Assembly (NCBI RefSeq): GCF_030818015.1
Contig: NZ_JAUSZX010000001.1
Span: forward strand, 3,906,001 to 3,970,000
Reading direction: 5' to 3'
Length of the DNA: 64,000 nt
Origin: Arthrobacter globiformis
Lineage (GTDB): Bacteria > Actinomycetota > Actinomycetes > Actinomycetales > Micrococcaceae
The notes below the pieces were generated by a model. The model saw only the letters and a program-made list of their open reading frames with translations. It made no database searches and was not told where the DNA came from. The position numbers were made by a program, and so were the translations under genes. Below, one piece after another: positions 1 through 10,400 of the stretch (the stretch's first letter is position 1; the number at the start of each line of letters is the position of its first letter).

Positions 1-506
1 GCCACCAGGACACCGGCGAGCAGCGGCCCCGCCGTCATGGACAGCCCGAACGTCACCATGTTCAGTGCGTTGGCGGCCGGCAGGAGCTCCTTCCGCAACA
101 GCGCGGGAATGATGGCGCTGCGGGCAGGCTGGTTGATCGCCTGGGCACCGCTTTGCACGGCCACGAGGGCGTACAGCAGCCATACATTGCCCACCTGCAG
201 CCAGGCCTGGAGGGCGAGCCCGCCCGTGGTCAGCCACAGCACTGCGGACGACAGAAGCGCCACCGTCCGGCGGTCATGGGAGTCGGCGATGGACCCGCCC
301 AGCAGGCCGCCCAGCACCAGCGGCACCAGGGCAAAGATACTCAGCAGCCCGACGTACAGGCTGTCCTGGGTGAGCCGGTATACCTCCAGGCCCACCGCCA
401 CGAGGGTGAGCTGGCTGCCCACATTGGAGACCGCCGACCCCAGCCAAAGCCGCCGGAAATCCGGGCTCTCGCGCAGCGGAGTGATGTCAGCCAGAAGTTT
501 TCCCAC
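1..506 (-). CDS. MFS transporter, N-terminal part (runs off the left edge)
   Basis: Reading leftwards from a GTG at 506 gives about 168 residues of a major facilitator protein; the rest lies outside the window. The start reads GKLLADITPLRESPDFRRL, followed by hydrophobic helices and the cytoplasmic loop between helices 2 and 3 (GGSIADSHDRR), the MFS signature motif. Layout resembles the EntS-like branch of multidrug or siderophore exporters; the substrate cannot be told. No strong ribosome binding site precedes the GTG, so the start is moderately sure. It is divergent from furA, and the 76-bp gap holds a Fur-type palindrome that could act on both genes. Confidence 0.8.
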   Translation of the reverse strand, partial: MGKLLADITPLRESPDFRRLWLGSAVSNVGSQLTLVAVGLEVYRLTQDSLYVGLLSIFALVPLVLGGLLGGSIADSHDRRTVALLSSAVLWLTTGGLALQAWLQVGNVWLLYALVAVQSGAQAINQPARSAIIPALLRKELLPAANALNMVTFGLSMTAGPLLAGVLV

Positions 507-542
507 CCGGCAACTCTAGCCTCAGCGAAAACTTAGCCCTGC

Positions 543-567
543 CTTATTGTGATCTAGTCAAAATAAG
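543..567. promoter_or_regulatory. Fur/FurA-type operator palindrome
   Basis: Two 10-base arms, CTTATTGTGA at 543-552 and TCAAAATAAG at 558-567, are inverted repeats with one mismatch around a 5-base centre (TCTAG). The site ends 15 bases before the furA start codon. Size, AT-richness and position match the operators with which actinobacterial FurA/CatR regulators repress their own furA-kat operons. Binding itself is inferred. Confidence 0.7.
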
Positions 568-582
568 TGTTTCAATAGTGTC

Positions 583-1056
583 ATGACCGATCACCTCGAA
601 AGCCACGAAGCATGGGCCGCGGCCCTACGCGCCCACGGCCGACGGGTGACCAAGCAGCGTCTGGCGGTCCTGGCCGCCGTCGAGCATCACCCGCACTCCC
701 CGGCGGAAAACATCCTTGCGGCTGCCCGCGAGGAACTGCCGGAACTGACGGCGCAGTCCGTGTATGTGGTGCTGGGTGATCTGACGGACCTGCACATGCT
801 GCGCAGGTTCGAACCTCCGCACTCCCCTGCACTGTATGAGACGCGGGTGGGCGACAACCATCACCACGCGATCTGCATCAGCTGCGGGCGGGTTGAGGAC
901 GTCGACTGTGCTGTCGGCCATGCCCCGTGCCTGACCCCGCACTGGAACGAGGATTCCCATCCCATGACCATCCAGATCGCGGATGTCATGTACCAGGGGA
1001 TCTGCGGCGAGTGCCAGCGGGCCCAAAAACTTCCTGCAAACGTAAATGACAAGTAG
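583..1056 (+). CDS. furA: Fur-family repressor (FurA/CatR type)
   Basis: A 157-residue Fur-family regulator. Residues 10-80 form the winged-helix DNA-binding part (RVTKQRLAVLAAV, then SVYVVLGDL, the equivalent of the family SVYRTL motif). The dimerisation part has the metal-binding HHH at 93-95 and two zinc cysteine pairs, C98/C101 and C141/C144. In actinobacteria, Fur proteins placed directly upstream of a catalase gene sense peroxide and repress furA and the catalase. The gene lies 18 bp before katA with one likely promoter at the Fur palindrome, so peroxide induction of both and autoregulation are expected. Inferred from family and context. Confidence 0.9.
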   Translation: MTDHLESHEAWAAALRAHGRRVTKQRLAVLAAVEHHPHSPAENILAAAREELPELTAQSVYVVLGDLTDLHMLRRFEPPHSPALYETRVGDNHHHAICISCGRVEDVDCAVGHAPCLTPHWNEDSHPMTIQIADVMYQGICGECQRAQKLPANVNDK

Positions 1057-1074
1057 CAAAGAAATAGGAGAACA

Positions 1075-2556
1075 ATGACTGCCATTTCGACGACCCAGTC
1101 GGGTGCCCCGGTTACGTCCGACGCCCACTCCAAGGCTGTCGGCGCTGACGGCGCGATCATCCTCACGGACCACTACCTGGTGGAGAAGCTCGCCCAGTTC
1201 AACCGCGAGCGGGTTCCGGAGCGTGTGGTGCACGCCAAGGGCGGCGGCGCGTTCGGCACGTTCAAGACCACCGAGGACATCTCCAAGTACACCAAGGCCG
1301 CGTTCCTGCAGCCCGGCGTCGAGACCGAGATGCTGATCCGTTTCTCCTCCGTTGCTGGCGAGAACGGCTCCCCCGACACCTGGCGTGACCCGCGCGGTTT
1401 CGCCGTGAAGTTCTACACCTCCGAGGGCAACTACGACCTCGTGGGCAACAACACCCCGGTGTTCTTCATCCGCGACGGCATCAAGTTCCCGGACTTCATC
1501 CACTCCCAGAAGCGCCTGCCCGGCACGCACCTGCGTGACGCCGACATGCAGTGGGACTTCTGGACCCTGTCCCCCGAGTCCGCGCACCAGGTCACCTGGC
1601 TGATGGGTGACCGCGGCCTGCCCGCGTCCTGGCGCGAAATGCAGGGCTACGGCTCGCACACCTACCAGTGGATCAACGCCGAAGGCGAGCGCTTCTGGGT
1701 CAAGTACCACTTCAAGTCCAACCAGGGCGTGAAGAACATCACCGGTGAAGAAGCCGAAGCCCTCGCCGGCTCGGACGCGGACTTCTACATCCGCGACCTG
1801 CACGAGAACATCGAAGCCGGCAACCTGCCCTCCTGGGACCTGCACGTTCAGGTCATGCCCTACGAGGACGCCAAGACCTACCGGTTCAACCCGTTCGACC
1901 TGACCAAGGTCTGGCCGCACGCGGACTACCCGCTGATCAAGGTCGGCACCATGGAACTGAACCGGAACCCGGAGAACTACTTCGCGCAGATCGAACAGGC
2001 TACCTTCGCGCCGTCGAACTTCGTGCCCGGCATCGCCGCGTCCCCGGACAAGATGCTCCAGGCCCGGATCTTCTCCTACGCCGACGCACACCGCTACCGT
2101 GTGGGCACCAACCACGCCCAGATCCCGGTGAACCAGCCGAAGAACCAGGTCAACAACTACAGCCAGGACGGTGCGGGACGCTTCCTGTTCAACGCTCCTT
2201 CCGTGCCGGTCTACGCACCGAACACGTTCGGTGGCCCGGCTGCGCTTGAGCCGGCCGCTGTTGGCGGCGGCTGGGAGAACGACGGCGAGCTGACGCACGC
2301 CGCGCACTCCCTGCACGCCGAGGACGGCGACTTCGTCCAGGCCGGCGCGCTGTACCGCGAGGTTTACAACGACGCCGAAAAGGCCCGCTTCCTGGACACC
2401 ATCACCGGTGCCGTGGGCGGCGTGAAGCGCTCCGACATCAAGGAACGTGCCATCCAGTACTGGACCAACGTCGACGCTGAGCTCGGCGCCAAGCTCCGCG
2501 CCAACCTCGGCGCAGCACCGCTCTCCGACGCCGAAGCCGCCAACAAGATCGGCTAA
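1075..2556 (+). CDS. katA: Monofunctional heme catalase KatA
   Basis: A 493-residue small-subunit catalase that disproportionates hydrogen peroxide to water and oxygen in the cytoplasm. Visible landmarks: distal His53 in [13 protein letters not shown], the distal Asn in [11 protein letters not shown] (around 125-126), and the proximal heme ligand Tyr335 in [12 protein letters not shown], followed by the conserved TNHAQIPVN. Length is usual for clade 3 catalases. The start codon has a good ribosome binding site (AGGAG, 1065-1069). It follows furA closely and is followed by a hairpin terminator, so furA-katA looks like a two-gene operon. Codon use is strongly biased, as expected for a highly expressed gene. 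Confidence 0.97.
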   Translation: MTAISTTQSGAPVTSDAHSKAVGADGAIILTDHYLVEKLAQFNRERVPERVVHAKGGGAFGTFKTTEDISKYTKAAFLQPGVETEMLIRFSSVAGENGSPDTWRDPRGFAVKFYTSEGNYDLVGNNTPVFFIRDGIKFPDFIHSQKRLPGTHLRDADMQWDFWTLSPESAHQVTWLMGDRGLPASWREMQGYGSHTYQWINAEGERFWVKYHFKSNQGVKNITGEEAEALAGSDADFYIRDLHENIEAGNLPSWDLHVQVMPYEDAKTYRFNPFDLTKVWPHADYPLIKVGTMELNRNPENYFAQIEQATFAPSNFVPGIAASPDKMLQARIFSYADAHRYRVGTNHAQIPVNQPKNQVNNYSQDGAGRFLFNAPSVPVYAPNTFGGPAALEPAAVGGGWENDGELTHAAHSLHAEDGDFVQAGALYREVYNDAEKARFLDTITGAVGGVKRSDIKERAIQYWTNVDAELGAKLRANLGAAPLSDAEAANKIG

Positions 2557-2576
2557 CAGCACCAGGTAGCAACAGG

Positions 2577-2622
2577 AACCCCGCCACGGCACGTGACCCG
2601 TTCACAGCCGCGGCGGGGTTTC
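2577..2622 (+). terminator. Hairpin terminator after katA
   Basis: AACCCCGCC (2577-2585) pairs perfectly with GGCGGGGTT (2612-2620), and after one mismatch CGGC (2587-2590) pairs with GCCG (2607-2610). Only a short T run follows. Position 20 bp after the katA stop supports the role. Confidence 0.65.
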
Positions 2623-2752
2623 CCTGCGTCCGGAGGTGTTCCCCGAGGCAGGCGCTCCGTTACGCCGTGTCGCTGCCGTAAATTCGGCAGAACCGGACGG
2701 CATGGCAAAATCAGCAAGACACTTCCGGCCGCAGCCTCGTCAAAAGGGATTC

Positions 2753-4873
2753 ATGAGCATCGTCAAGCAGGCACCGGGCAGGGCTGCCGCCGGGCCAATC
2801 GCCGCAGAACTCCGCCGCCGGCCGTCGTTTCGGGCCGACATCCAAGCCCTACGCGCCCTTGCGGTGTCCTTAGTGGTCCTGAACCACCTGTGGCCCAAGG
2901 AGCTGAGCGGAGGATATGTCGGGGTCGACGTCTTCTTCGTGATCTCGGGGTTCCTGATTACCTCGCATCTGCTCAGGGAACTCCTGGGAACCGGCCGGAT
3001 CCGCCTCGCTTCGTTCTATGCCCGCAGGATCCGGCGGCTGCTTCCGGCAGCCTTCCTGGTCCTGACAGCGTCGCTCATCGCCGCTATGGTGTGGCTGCCT
3101 TTTTCCCGCTGGGAGGACACAGCTCACGAAGTTTTGGCCAGCGCCCTGTACACAGAGAACTGGGTGCTGGCGGCCAAATCCGTCGACTACTCAGCGTCAA
3201 CATCATCGGCAACGGTGGTCCAACATTTCTGGTCGCTTTCCGTCGAGGAGCAGTTCTACCTGATCTGGCCTCTTCTGCTCCTAGCGCTGTCCTGGCTGGC
3301 CGGCCGCGGCAGCAGGCCCGGGGTCCCCATGGTGTTCGGGGGGATAGCCGCCGTGACGGCACTCGGGCTCGCGGCCTCGGTGCTCACGACGGAGTACTCG
3401 CCTAACCAGGCCTATTTCGTAACTCCTGTCCGCGCCTGGGAGTTCGGCGCGGGTGCGCTGACCGCTCTGGCCCTCGGGCGGCAGGGGTTGCCGTCGCCAG
3501 CCCTGAAGGGGAGCGGTCCCGCCGGATTCACACTGATCGTGTGCTCTGCCCTTGCCTTCAACGACGGGACCGCCTTCCCCGGCTTTCTCGCACTCCTTCC
3601 CGTCCTGGGGACTGTGATGGTCATCGTTGCCGGGAACAATAACCGCAGGCCTGCGTTCAAGCCACTGATCAGCCTGATTCCGCTGCAGTACCTCGGCAAC
3701 ATCTCCTATTCGCTGTACCTCTGGCACTGGCCGCTCATCGTCATTGCCCCGTTCGCCCTGGGGCACGCCCTGGACAACTTCGACAGGATCGGGATAGTCC
3801 TTCTCGCCGTTGTCCTGGCAGGCCTCACTAAAGCGTATGTAGAGGACCGCGGCCAGTTATCCGTGTATCTCACCGCGTCAGCGCGGCGGACGTTCGTCGC
3901 AATGGCCGTCGGCATGGCACTTGTTGCCGGGCTCGCCGGCCTTCAGCTGCACGTCAAGGAAATCCGTCAGGAGGCAGCGGAACAGGCGGCGGCAGCGGCC
4001 GCCCTGGAGCCCTGCCACGGTCCGCTGGCCCTGCTCCCCGGCGCCGACTGCGCCGATCCGTTCGGGCCGTCCGCTGCCCCTGTGATGTCGGATGCCAATG
4101 ACTACTGGAAAACGCCTCCTTCATGCGACCACCAAGACGACGAGCTGAAGGCCGCGGACACCAGGACGCACCAGCGCTGTGACTTCTCGGGCGGGAGGCG
4201 GGACGCCAAAACTGTGTGGCTAGTGGGCGACTCCCACGCACAGCAGTGGCAGGCGGCGGTCTTCGCGGCGGCCAAGCAACGGGGCTGGATCGTCAGGACG
4301 GCCCTGCTGGGAGGCTGTCCTGTGGCGGACGTCGAATTCACGGGTTACGAAGACAGCGCCGACCAGAACTCCGCCCGGACCTGCATGGACTGGGCGAAGA
4401 GGGTGACCGACGCCGTGGCGGCCGACCGACCCGCGGCGGTTTTCACGTCCATGTTCGCGCGGAGGCAGTCCGTTGACGACGGCTCCGGCCGTCCGGTCTC
4501 CGAACAGTTCACCACGGGCCTGCAGAGGACCTGGCAGCGGTGGACCGACGCAGGGTCCATGGTTTATGTCCTGGCTGATCCGCCGCTCAACCAGGCGGTG
4601 CGGCAGCCTGACTGTACCAATCTGCATATCCACGATCCGGCGTCCTGCGCTGTGGATCGCGCCGTTGCGCAGCCTGAAGACCCGCTCATCACGGCAGCCA
4701 AGTCGTCGTACAACCGCGACGTCCAGCTGGTGGACCTGACCGATTATTTCTGCGATCAGCGCAAGTGCTACACGGTTGTTGGCGGAGTCAATGTCTACTT
4801 CGACGCCAACCACCTCAACCGGGAGTACAGCGAGCTGTTGGCACCGCTGCTGCTGGACAGACTGGCGAAGTGA
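2753..4873 (+). CDS. Acyltransferase-3 / SGNH fusion (OafA-like) membrane protein
   Basis: A 706-residue integral membrane acyltransferase. The N-terminal part (about 25-410) is an acyltransferase-3 domain: RADIQALRALAVS, catalytic-type His45 in LNHLW, then GVDVFFVISGFLI and about ten membrane segments. The C-terminal extracytoplasmic part (about 480-706) is an SGNH hydrolase-like domain with the GDSH block at 492-495 (Ser494) and Asp684/His687 in DANH. Such fusions O-acetylate surface polysaccharide or peptidoglycan; the acceptor here is unknown. I chose ATG 2753 because AAAGGGA lies just upstream; longer reading back to 2636 is possible but lacks such a site. Confidence 0.88.
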   Translation: MSIVKQAPGRAAAGPIAAELRRRPSFRADIQALRALAVSLVVLNHLWPKELSGGYVGVDVFFVISGFLITSHLLRELLGTGRIRLASFYARRIRRLLPAAFLVLTASLIAAMVWLPFSRWEDTAHEVLASALYTENWVLAAKSVDYSASTSSATVVQHFWSLSVEEQFYLIWPLLLLALSWLAGRGSRPGVPMVFGGIAAVTALGLAASVLTTEYSPNQAYFVTPVRAWEFGAGALTALALGRQGLPSPALKGSGPAGFTLIVCSALAFNDGTAFPGFLALLPVLGTVMVIVAGNNNRRPAFKPLISLIPLQYLGNISYSLYLWHWPLIVIAPFALGHALDNFDRIGIVLLAVVLAGLTKAYVEDRGQLSVYLTASARRTFVAMAVGMALVAGLAGLQLHVKEIRQEAAEQAAAAAALEPCHGPLALLPGADCADPFGPSAAPVMSDANDYWKTPPSCDHQDDELKAADTRTHQRCDFSGGRRDAKTVWLVGDSHAQQWQAAVFAAAKQRGWIVRTALLGGCPVADVEFTGYEDSADQNSARTCMDWAKRVTDAVAADRPAAVFTSMFARRQSVDDGSGRPVSEQFTTGLQRTWQRWTDAGSMVYVLADPPLNQAVRQPDCTNLHIHDPASCAVDRAVAQPEDPLITAAKSSYNRDVQLVDLTDYFCDQRKCYTVVGGVNVYFDANHLNREYSELLAPLLLDRLAK

Positions 4874-4962
4874 GCCCCCGGTGAATGCTGGTCCGCGTGC
4901 GTGTTTTCCACATGGGCGAGGTGCCCGTAGCCTAGCTGGGTCAGCGTCCCTAGGCTTCATTC

Positions 4963-5598
4963 ATGAGCACATTCGAGGGCATTCCCGCAGCAGCAACGGA
5001 GTTCTATGCTGAGCTGGAAGAAAACAACAGCCGGGAGTGGTGGCAGGCCCACTCTGAGGTGTACCGCGAGTCCGTGAAAGAGCCCCTGGCCGCACTGCTC
5101 GCCACTCTTGAGCCCCGCTTTGGACCGGGGAAAATCTTCCGGCCCAACCGGGACGTTCGCTTTTCGCAGGATAAATCCCCGTACAAGACGGCCCAGGGCG
5201 CTTTCGCCTCGTACCAGGAAGGCGTGGGGTTCTACCTTCAGATCAGCGCGGACGGCCTGCTGGTCGGCGGCGGCTACCACTCACATTCTCCCGCACAGCT
5301 AGTCCGCTACCGGAACTCGGTAGACGCAGCAGGCAGCGGCGGACAGCTGCAGCGCATCGTGGACGCCGTCGCAGCAGCCGGCTTCGCCATTGAAGGCGAA
5401 AAGCTAAAGACGGTGCCGCGGGGCTTCCCGAAGGACCACCCGCGCGCCGAATTGCTCAAGCACAAGTCGCTGTCCGCAGGTGTTGCGCTTGGCGAGCCAG
5501 ACTGGCTCAGGTCATCGGAAGCGGAACGCGAGATCGCCGCCCGGTGGGAACGGCTCCGGCCGCTGGTGGACTGGGTGGGACGGCATGCCGCCCCGTAA
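4963..5598 (+). CDS. DUF2461 domain-containing protein
   Basis: A 211-residue soluble protein matching the DUF2461/TIGR02453 family over its whole length. Recognisable family stretches are the start (FEGIPAAATEFYAELEENN), RPNRDVRFSQDKSPYKT around 60-75 and GVGFYLQIS, with GFPKDHPRAELLKHKSL near residue 150. No enzymatic or structural role is firmly known for the family. Upstream, GCCTAG (4930-4935) and CTAGGC (4950-4955) form an inverted repeat 7 bases before the start codon, perhaps a control site. It converges on the amino-acid permease gene. Confidence 0.9.
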   Translation: MSTFEGIPAAATEFYAELEENNSREWWQAHSEVYRESVKEPLAALLATLEPRFGPGKIFRPNRDVRFSQDKSPYKTAQGAFASYQEGVGFYLQISADGLLVGGGYHSHSPAQLVRYRNSVDAAGSGGQLQRIVDAVAAAGFAIEGEKLKTVPRGFPKDHPRAELLKHKSLSAGVALGEPDWLRSSEAEREIAARWERLRPLVDWVGRHAAP

Positions 5599-5686
5599 CC
5601 AGAACCACCAGCGGATGATCGCCACCCGCATCGCGGTCAGACCAGATCCGGAGCTCACGTATACCACCCCGCTGGACAGGGCCAGG

Positions 5687-7240
5687 CTATACCTTGGTGA
5701 GTTCGTCCTCGACGTCGTCCCGGCCGTCGGGGCCACCTGCTGTGCCGTCAACCGCGGCCTTGGCAGCGGCGAACTTCTCGTTGAGGCGCGAGTGCCGCTG
5801 CCCGTAGGCGAAGTAGATGGCAATGCCAATCACCAGCCAGATGCCGAAGAAGATCCACGTCTCCACGGCGAGGTTGGTCATCAGGTACAGGCACAGTATC
5901 GCGGACACGACGGGAATTACCTTGCCGAGCGGCACGCGGAAGGCCGGCTTCAGGTCGGGGCGCTTCTTGCGCAGCACGATTATGCCAAGGCTGACCATCA
6001 CGAAGGCGGACAGTGTGCCGATGTTTATCATTTCCTCGAGCAGGTCCACGTTGGTGAGCCCGGCAACAAGAGCAACCGCGGCGCCGCAAATGATCTGCAG
6101 GCGCGCCGGCGTCGAACGCTTTTCGCTCGTCCTGGACAGCGAGCGCGGCAGCAGGCCGTCGCGGCTCATGGCCAGCACCACGCGGGCCAGGCCCATGAGC
6201 AGCACCATGATCACGGTGGTCAGGCCCACGAGGGAGCCAAAGGCGATCACCTTCGCGGCGTCAGTATTGCCCACAGCCTCGAAGGCCGTGGTGAGCGTAG
6301 GGCTCTCAGCCTCGGCAAGCTGCGTGTACGGGACCATGCCGGTCAGTGCCAGGGACACCAGGATGTACAGCAGCGTCACGAGAGCCAGGCCACCGAAGAT
6401 GCCGCGGGGCAGAGTCTTCTGCGGGTTCTTGACCTCCTCCGCGGAGGTGGCCACGACGTCGAAGCCGATGAAGGCGAAGAACACCAGCGCGGCGCCGGCG
6501 AAGATGCCCAGGGTGCCGTACTGCGCAGGGGCGGCACCGGTAAGGAAGCCGAAGAATGACTGCTTCATGACGTCGGCCGCGCCGGCATTTGCCGTCGGCT
6601 CGGAGGCCGGGACGAAGGGGGTGTAGTTGGAGAACTTCACATAGCTGAAGCCGACGATGATCACGAACACCACCACGGCGATCTTGATCAGCGTAAAGAT
6701 GTTGCCCACACGGGCGGACAGCTTGGTCCCGAGCACCAGCAGCACGGTGAAGACGGCCACGATGAGGAAGGCGCCCCAGTACAGGTCCACTCCGCCCAGC
6801 GAGATGGCAGGCGGCATTTCCACGCCCATGAGCGCGAAGACCTTGCTGAGGTAGATGCCCCAGTACTTGGCGATCACCGCAGCCGCGGTGAAGAGCTCCA
6901 GGATGAGATTCCAGCCGATGATCCAGGCCAGAATCTCGCCCATGGTGGCGTAGGTGAAGACGTATGCGGAGCCGGCCACCGGAATGGCGGTGGCGAACTC
7001 GGCGTAGCACATGATCGCCAGGGCGCAGGTGACGGCGGCGACCAGGAAGGAGATGGTGACAGCGGGGCCGGCGAAGTTTGCAGCGGCCTTGGCACCCACG
7101 GAGAAGATGCCGGCACCGACGGCAACAGCGACGCCCATGATCATGAGGTCCCAGCTGCTCAGGGAGCGCTTCAGCTTGCGTCCGGGCTCATCGGCGTCGG
7201 CTATTGACTGCTCGATGGATTTGGTCCGGAAAAGGTTCAT
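5687..7240 (-). CDS. APC-superfamily amino-acid permease
   Basis: A 517-residue, 12-helix cytoplasmic-membrane transporter of the amino acid/polyamine/organocation superfamily. Signature stretches are VGAGIFSVGAKAAANFAGP in helix 1 (unwound substrate-binding GAGIF), EFATAIPVAGSAYVFTY, FFAFIGFDVVATSAEEVKNP and RVVLAMSRDGLLP. This looks most like the CAT/YfnA branch moving cationic or branched amino acids, but the substrate is not readable from sequence. A reading frame extends upstream to 7474, but the protein resembles its family only from the ATG at 7240 (MNLFRTKS). The C-terminus is a hydrophilic acidic tail. Transcribed alone. Confidence 0.9.
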   Translation of the reverse strand: MNLFRTKSIEQSIADADEPGRKLKRSLSSWDLMIMGVAVAVGAGIFSVGAKAAANFAGPAVTISFLVAAVTCALAIMCYAEFATAIPVAGSAYVFTYATMGEILAWIIGWNLILELFTAAAVIAKYWGIYLSKVFALMGVEMPPAISLGGVDLYWGAFLIVAVFTVLLVLGTKLSARVGNIFTLIKIAVVVFVIIVGFSYVKFSNYTPFVPASEPTANAGAADVMKQSFFGFLTGAAPAQYGTLGIFAGAALVFFAFIGFDVVATSAEEVKNPQKTLPRGIFGGLALVTLLYILVSLALTGMVPYTQLAEAESPTLTTAFEAVGNTDAAKVIAFGSLVGLTTVIMVLLMGLARVVLAMSRDGLLPRSLSRTSEKRSTPARLQIICGAAVALVAGLTNVDLLEEMINIGTLSAFVMVSLGIIVLRKKRPDLKPAFRVPLGKVIPVVSAILCLYLMTNLAVETWIFFGIWLVIGIAIYFAYGQRHSRLNEKFAAAKAAVDGTAGGPDGRDDVEDELTKV

Positions 7241-7351
7241 TGGAAGTCCACAGTCCTGATAGGGGATGGAAACAGACCTATCAAGTGTAGTGTCCATCCA
7301 GTGGACGGCCATATTTGTCCCGAATACTGAGACGGGCCGCACCCAAGACCA

Positions 7352-7403
7352 CGCCCGGCCCTCCTCCGCGCTGCGGCTGCGCGGTGTGGTGGAGGGCCGG
7401 GCG
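7352..7403. other. Strong hairpin between permease and peroxidase genes
   Basis: CGCCCGGCCCTCC (7352-7364) and GGAGGGCCGGGCG (7391-7403) pair perfectly over 13 bp around a 26-base loop. No T run follows on either strand, so it may be a secondary terminator, an mRNA end-stabiliser or a DNA-level element. It is the distal one of three consecutive hairpins in this gap. Confidence 0.55.
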
Positions 7404-7414
7404 CGGGTCTGTAA

Positions 7415-7477
7415 CGCGTCAGCCGAAAGACTGACGCGGACCGATGCCCGAGTCCTTGAGAGGACTCGGGACATCGG
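7415..7477 (-). terminator. Tandem hairpins downstream of the heme peroxidase gene
   Basis: On the minus strand, just after the peroxidase stop, CCCGAGTCCT and AGGACTCGGG pair over 10 bp, extended by CCGATG/CATCGG with one bulged base (7441-7477). A second hairpin follows, CGCGTCAG (7415-7422) with CTGACGCG (7431-7438). The T run is poor, so termination is likely but not certain. Confidence 0.6.
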
Positions 7478-7488
7478 TTCGATTGTGA

Positions 7489-10400
7489 CTAACTGATGCG
7501 GTTCATGGTGTTCCAGCCTCCGCCGGCGGAGACCCGTGTCGGGAAGACACCGGTTCCGTTGCCGAAGTAGGACCAGAGCGTCCCATTCGACTGCCTGGCA
7601 ATCAGGTCAGCCCTGCCATCGCCATTGACGTCACCCGCTCCACTGATCACATTCATGATGTTCCAGCCGGCGCCGGCCCTGATGCGGCTCGGGAAGATTC
7701 CGGAGCCGTTCCCCGGATATGTCCACAGCACACCACTGGAATCCCGGGCCACGAGATCGCCCCGGCCATCACCGGTCAGGTCACCCGCGGCGCTGACGAC
7801 GTTCAAGGAGTTCCAGCCGGCACCGACCCTGATGCGGTTCGAGAAGATTCCCGCGCCGTTGCCCCGGTATGTCCACAGCACACCACTGGAATCCCGGGCC
7901 ACGAGATCGCCCCGGCCATCACCGGTCAGGTCACCCGCAACGCTGAAGGTATTCATTGCGTTCCATCCGCCACCAACCCGGATACGGGTCGGGAACAAAC
8001 CGGCACCGTTACCCTGGTAGGTCCACAGCACACCGCTGGAATCCCGCGCTACGAGATCGGCGCGGCCGTCACCGGTCAGGTCACCCGCGGCGCTGAAGGC
8101 GTTCATGGTGTTCCAGCCTGCACCGACCCTGATGCGGTTCGGGAAGGTTCCGGAGCCATTGCCCAGGTTCGTCCACAGCACACCGCTGGTGTCCCTCGTG
8201 ACGATGTCAGCGTTGCCGTCACCGTTGAAATCGCGGAGTGCGTTGGCCGCTACTACGGCCGGCGCCGCAACCGCTGCCGAAGTACGAGACACCGTCGGGA
8301 AACCGGCTTTGGAGCCTGTGACCGTGACCGTCAGGGACTTGCCCGCGTCCGCAGCTTTCACGGTGTACGTGGGCAGGTTGGCGCCGACTATCGCAACTCC
8401 GTTGCTGAACCACTGGAAGGACATGGTCACCGGCGCCGGCCCCCAGGTTCCCGTGTTCGCCTGCAGGGTGCTGCCCACTGTGGCGGCGCCTGTGATGCTG
8501 GGAACGGCCGTTACCAGCTCAGGGACCGCCGGGGTGACGGGGCTGGACAGTGCCGAGAAGCCGCTGGCTCCGATTGCGTTCAGCGCCTGTACCTGGAACC
8601 GGAACGACTGGTTGTTGGTCAGTCCTGTGACCACCAGGCTGGTGGCCCCGGCGTCTGCCGTTCGAAGTGCGCCTACCTGAGCTCCGTTGGCGTCCACAAC
8701 TCGTACCAGGAAGCTGGTGGCGGCGCCGCCTGCTGCCGGAATGAAGTTGACCGTCGCCTGGCCGTCGCCGGCCGTTACTGCGCCGATCACGGGAGCGGAT
8801 GGTGCAACCGTATCGGAGAACACGAGGCGTTCGACGTTGCGAAGGGTGTCCGTGCCGTCCGTGCCAGTGGTGTCAGTTACCGTGGTGGTTGACCCCGGCG
8901 CCCCAAGGGCGGCTGGGGCACCATTAGCGTCGACAGTGTTGACGGTGTAGTTGGCCTCAGGGCCGGAGAAACGTGCCGAGTCGGTGCCGCCGGAGCCCGT
9001 GAGGATCTCGCGGACCGCCACGATGTTGCCTGGGTTCACGGTTCCCGCGAAGACAGCTTCCTGGAGCGTCGGGCCTGTTAGGGCACCGTTGGCGTCCTTC
9101 AGGTACCGGCTGGTCATTGCGCTCTGGCCCGCTCCATCGGCAGATGCACTGCCGATTTCGGTTTCCGCGTTGTTCGGGTCCGTCCGGACACTGAGCCGGA
9201 CGCTGAGGTATGCGTCCCCGTCGATGACGTCGTTGGCTCCGCGGCCCTCGATTTCGTCGCTTCCGCCGCCGCCCAAGAGCACGTTGCCAGCACCCCAAAC
9301 CAGGGATCCGGCGGTAAGGAGCGGGCAATCCTTGGAGGCAGACGCTGCGATCACGGCGTCAGCGGACGTATCGAGATCAGGCACCAGGGCGTCAAGGCCC
9401 GTGATGCGGTTGAGCCCTGCCTGGTCCAAAACGTTGCAGCCGATAAAACCTCCACCGCCAACGCCGCTGGGAACAACGTCGTCGCCGCGGATCTTGTCAT
9501 CGAATTTCCAGCCGGAGGCTGCCTCAACTTCGTTGAACTTGTCGCGGACATCAGTCTGCAGGATGTCCAGCGGTACAAGGGGAAGGTCGAGATCCAGGTT
9601 CTGCGGCTGAGGGTCCCCGAGGCCGATCTCCCAGTCGTAGCCGGAGGCTCCAGCGACTTTCTCGATGCCGGGACCGCCGAGGCCGATGTCGTCGCCGCCT
9701 TCCATGTCGTAGTCGTCGTCGCCACCCTGGCCGATCAGGATGTCGTGTCCGGGCTTCTGTGAGTCATCCAGGAAGAACAGGTTGCCACTGTCCCCCTGCA
9801 TGAGGTCCGGCTGGTCGCCACCCTCTTCCCAGTCGTCGCCACTGTCGCCGAATGCGGCGTCAAGGCTCTGACCGAGCATGACGAAGTCGTCACCGGCTCC
9901 AGCGAAGGTTTCGTTGGCGTTGGCCCCACCGTTCGTGAAATCCTTGCCGTCTCCAGCCATGAGGATGTCCAGGCCGGGTCCGGCGTCGATCGCGTCGTTG
10001 CCGGGTCCGCCCTTCGGGACGTCGTCACCTGCGAGGTCCGTGATGATGTCGTCGCCTTCGCCGCCTAGTGCGATATCGGCTCCGTCCCCACCTTCGATGA
10101 TGTCGTTGCCTTCACCGCCCCAGAAGGTGTCGTTGTCGTTGCCGCCGTAGATGCGGTCGACGCCGGAAGTGCCGTTGTAGACGCTCTGTCCGTTGATTCC
10201 GGAGGGATCGACTGTGTTCCTCGCACGGTACTTGATCGTCCCGTCAGGCATGCGGATCAGCAGATCCGCCTCACTGCAGTCTGAGTCCGGGTCATCCGCT
10301 ACGGCGTTGCCGGAGGCTGCAAAGCCGGCGGTGGTGCCTGCCAGCTTCTTCAGTTCGAACTTGCAGTCCGCCGTCGCGAATGCATCGGCCTTCAGGCTCT

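Noticed and set aside
625..2592. A 655-codon open frame antisense to furA-katA
   Set aside because: It mirrors the strongly codon-biased katA frame; its protein is a Val/Gly/Asp-rich artefact without domains, ribosome site or partners.
5480..6559. A 359-codon plus-strand frame across the permease gene
   Set aside because: Low-complexity His/Gln/Gly product, opposite a clear APC permease; an antisense shadow.
7495..10160. Repeats in the peroxidase gene as a possible CRISPR array
   Set aside because: They are in-frame coding repeats (RTX and FG-GAP) without constant repeats and variable spacers.
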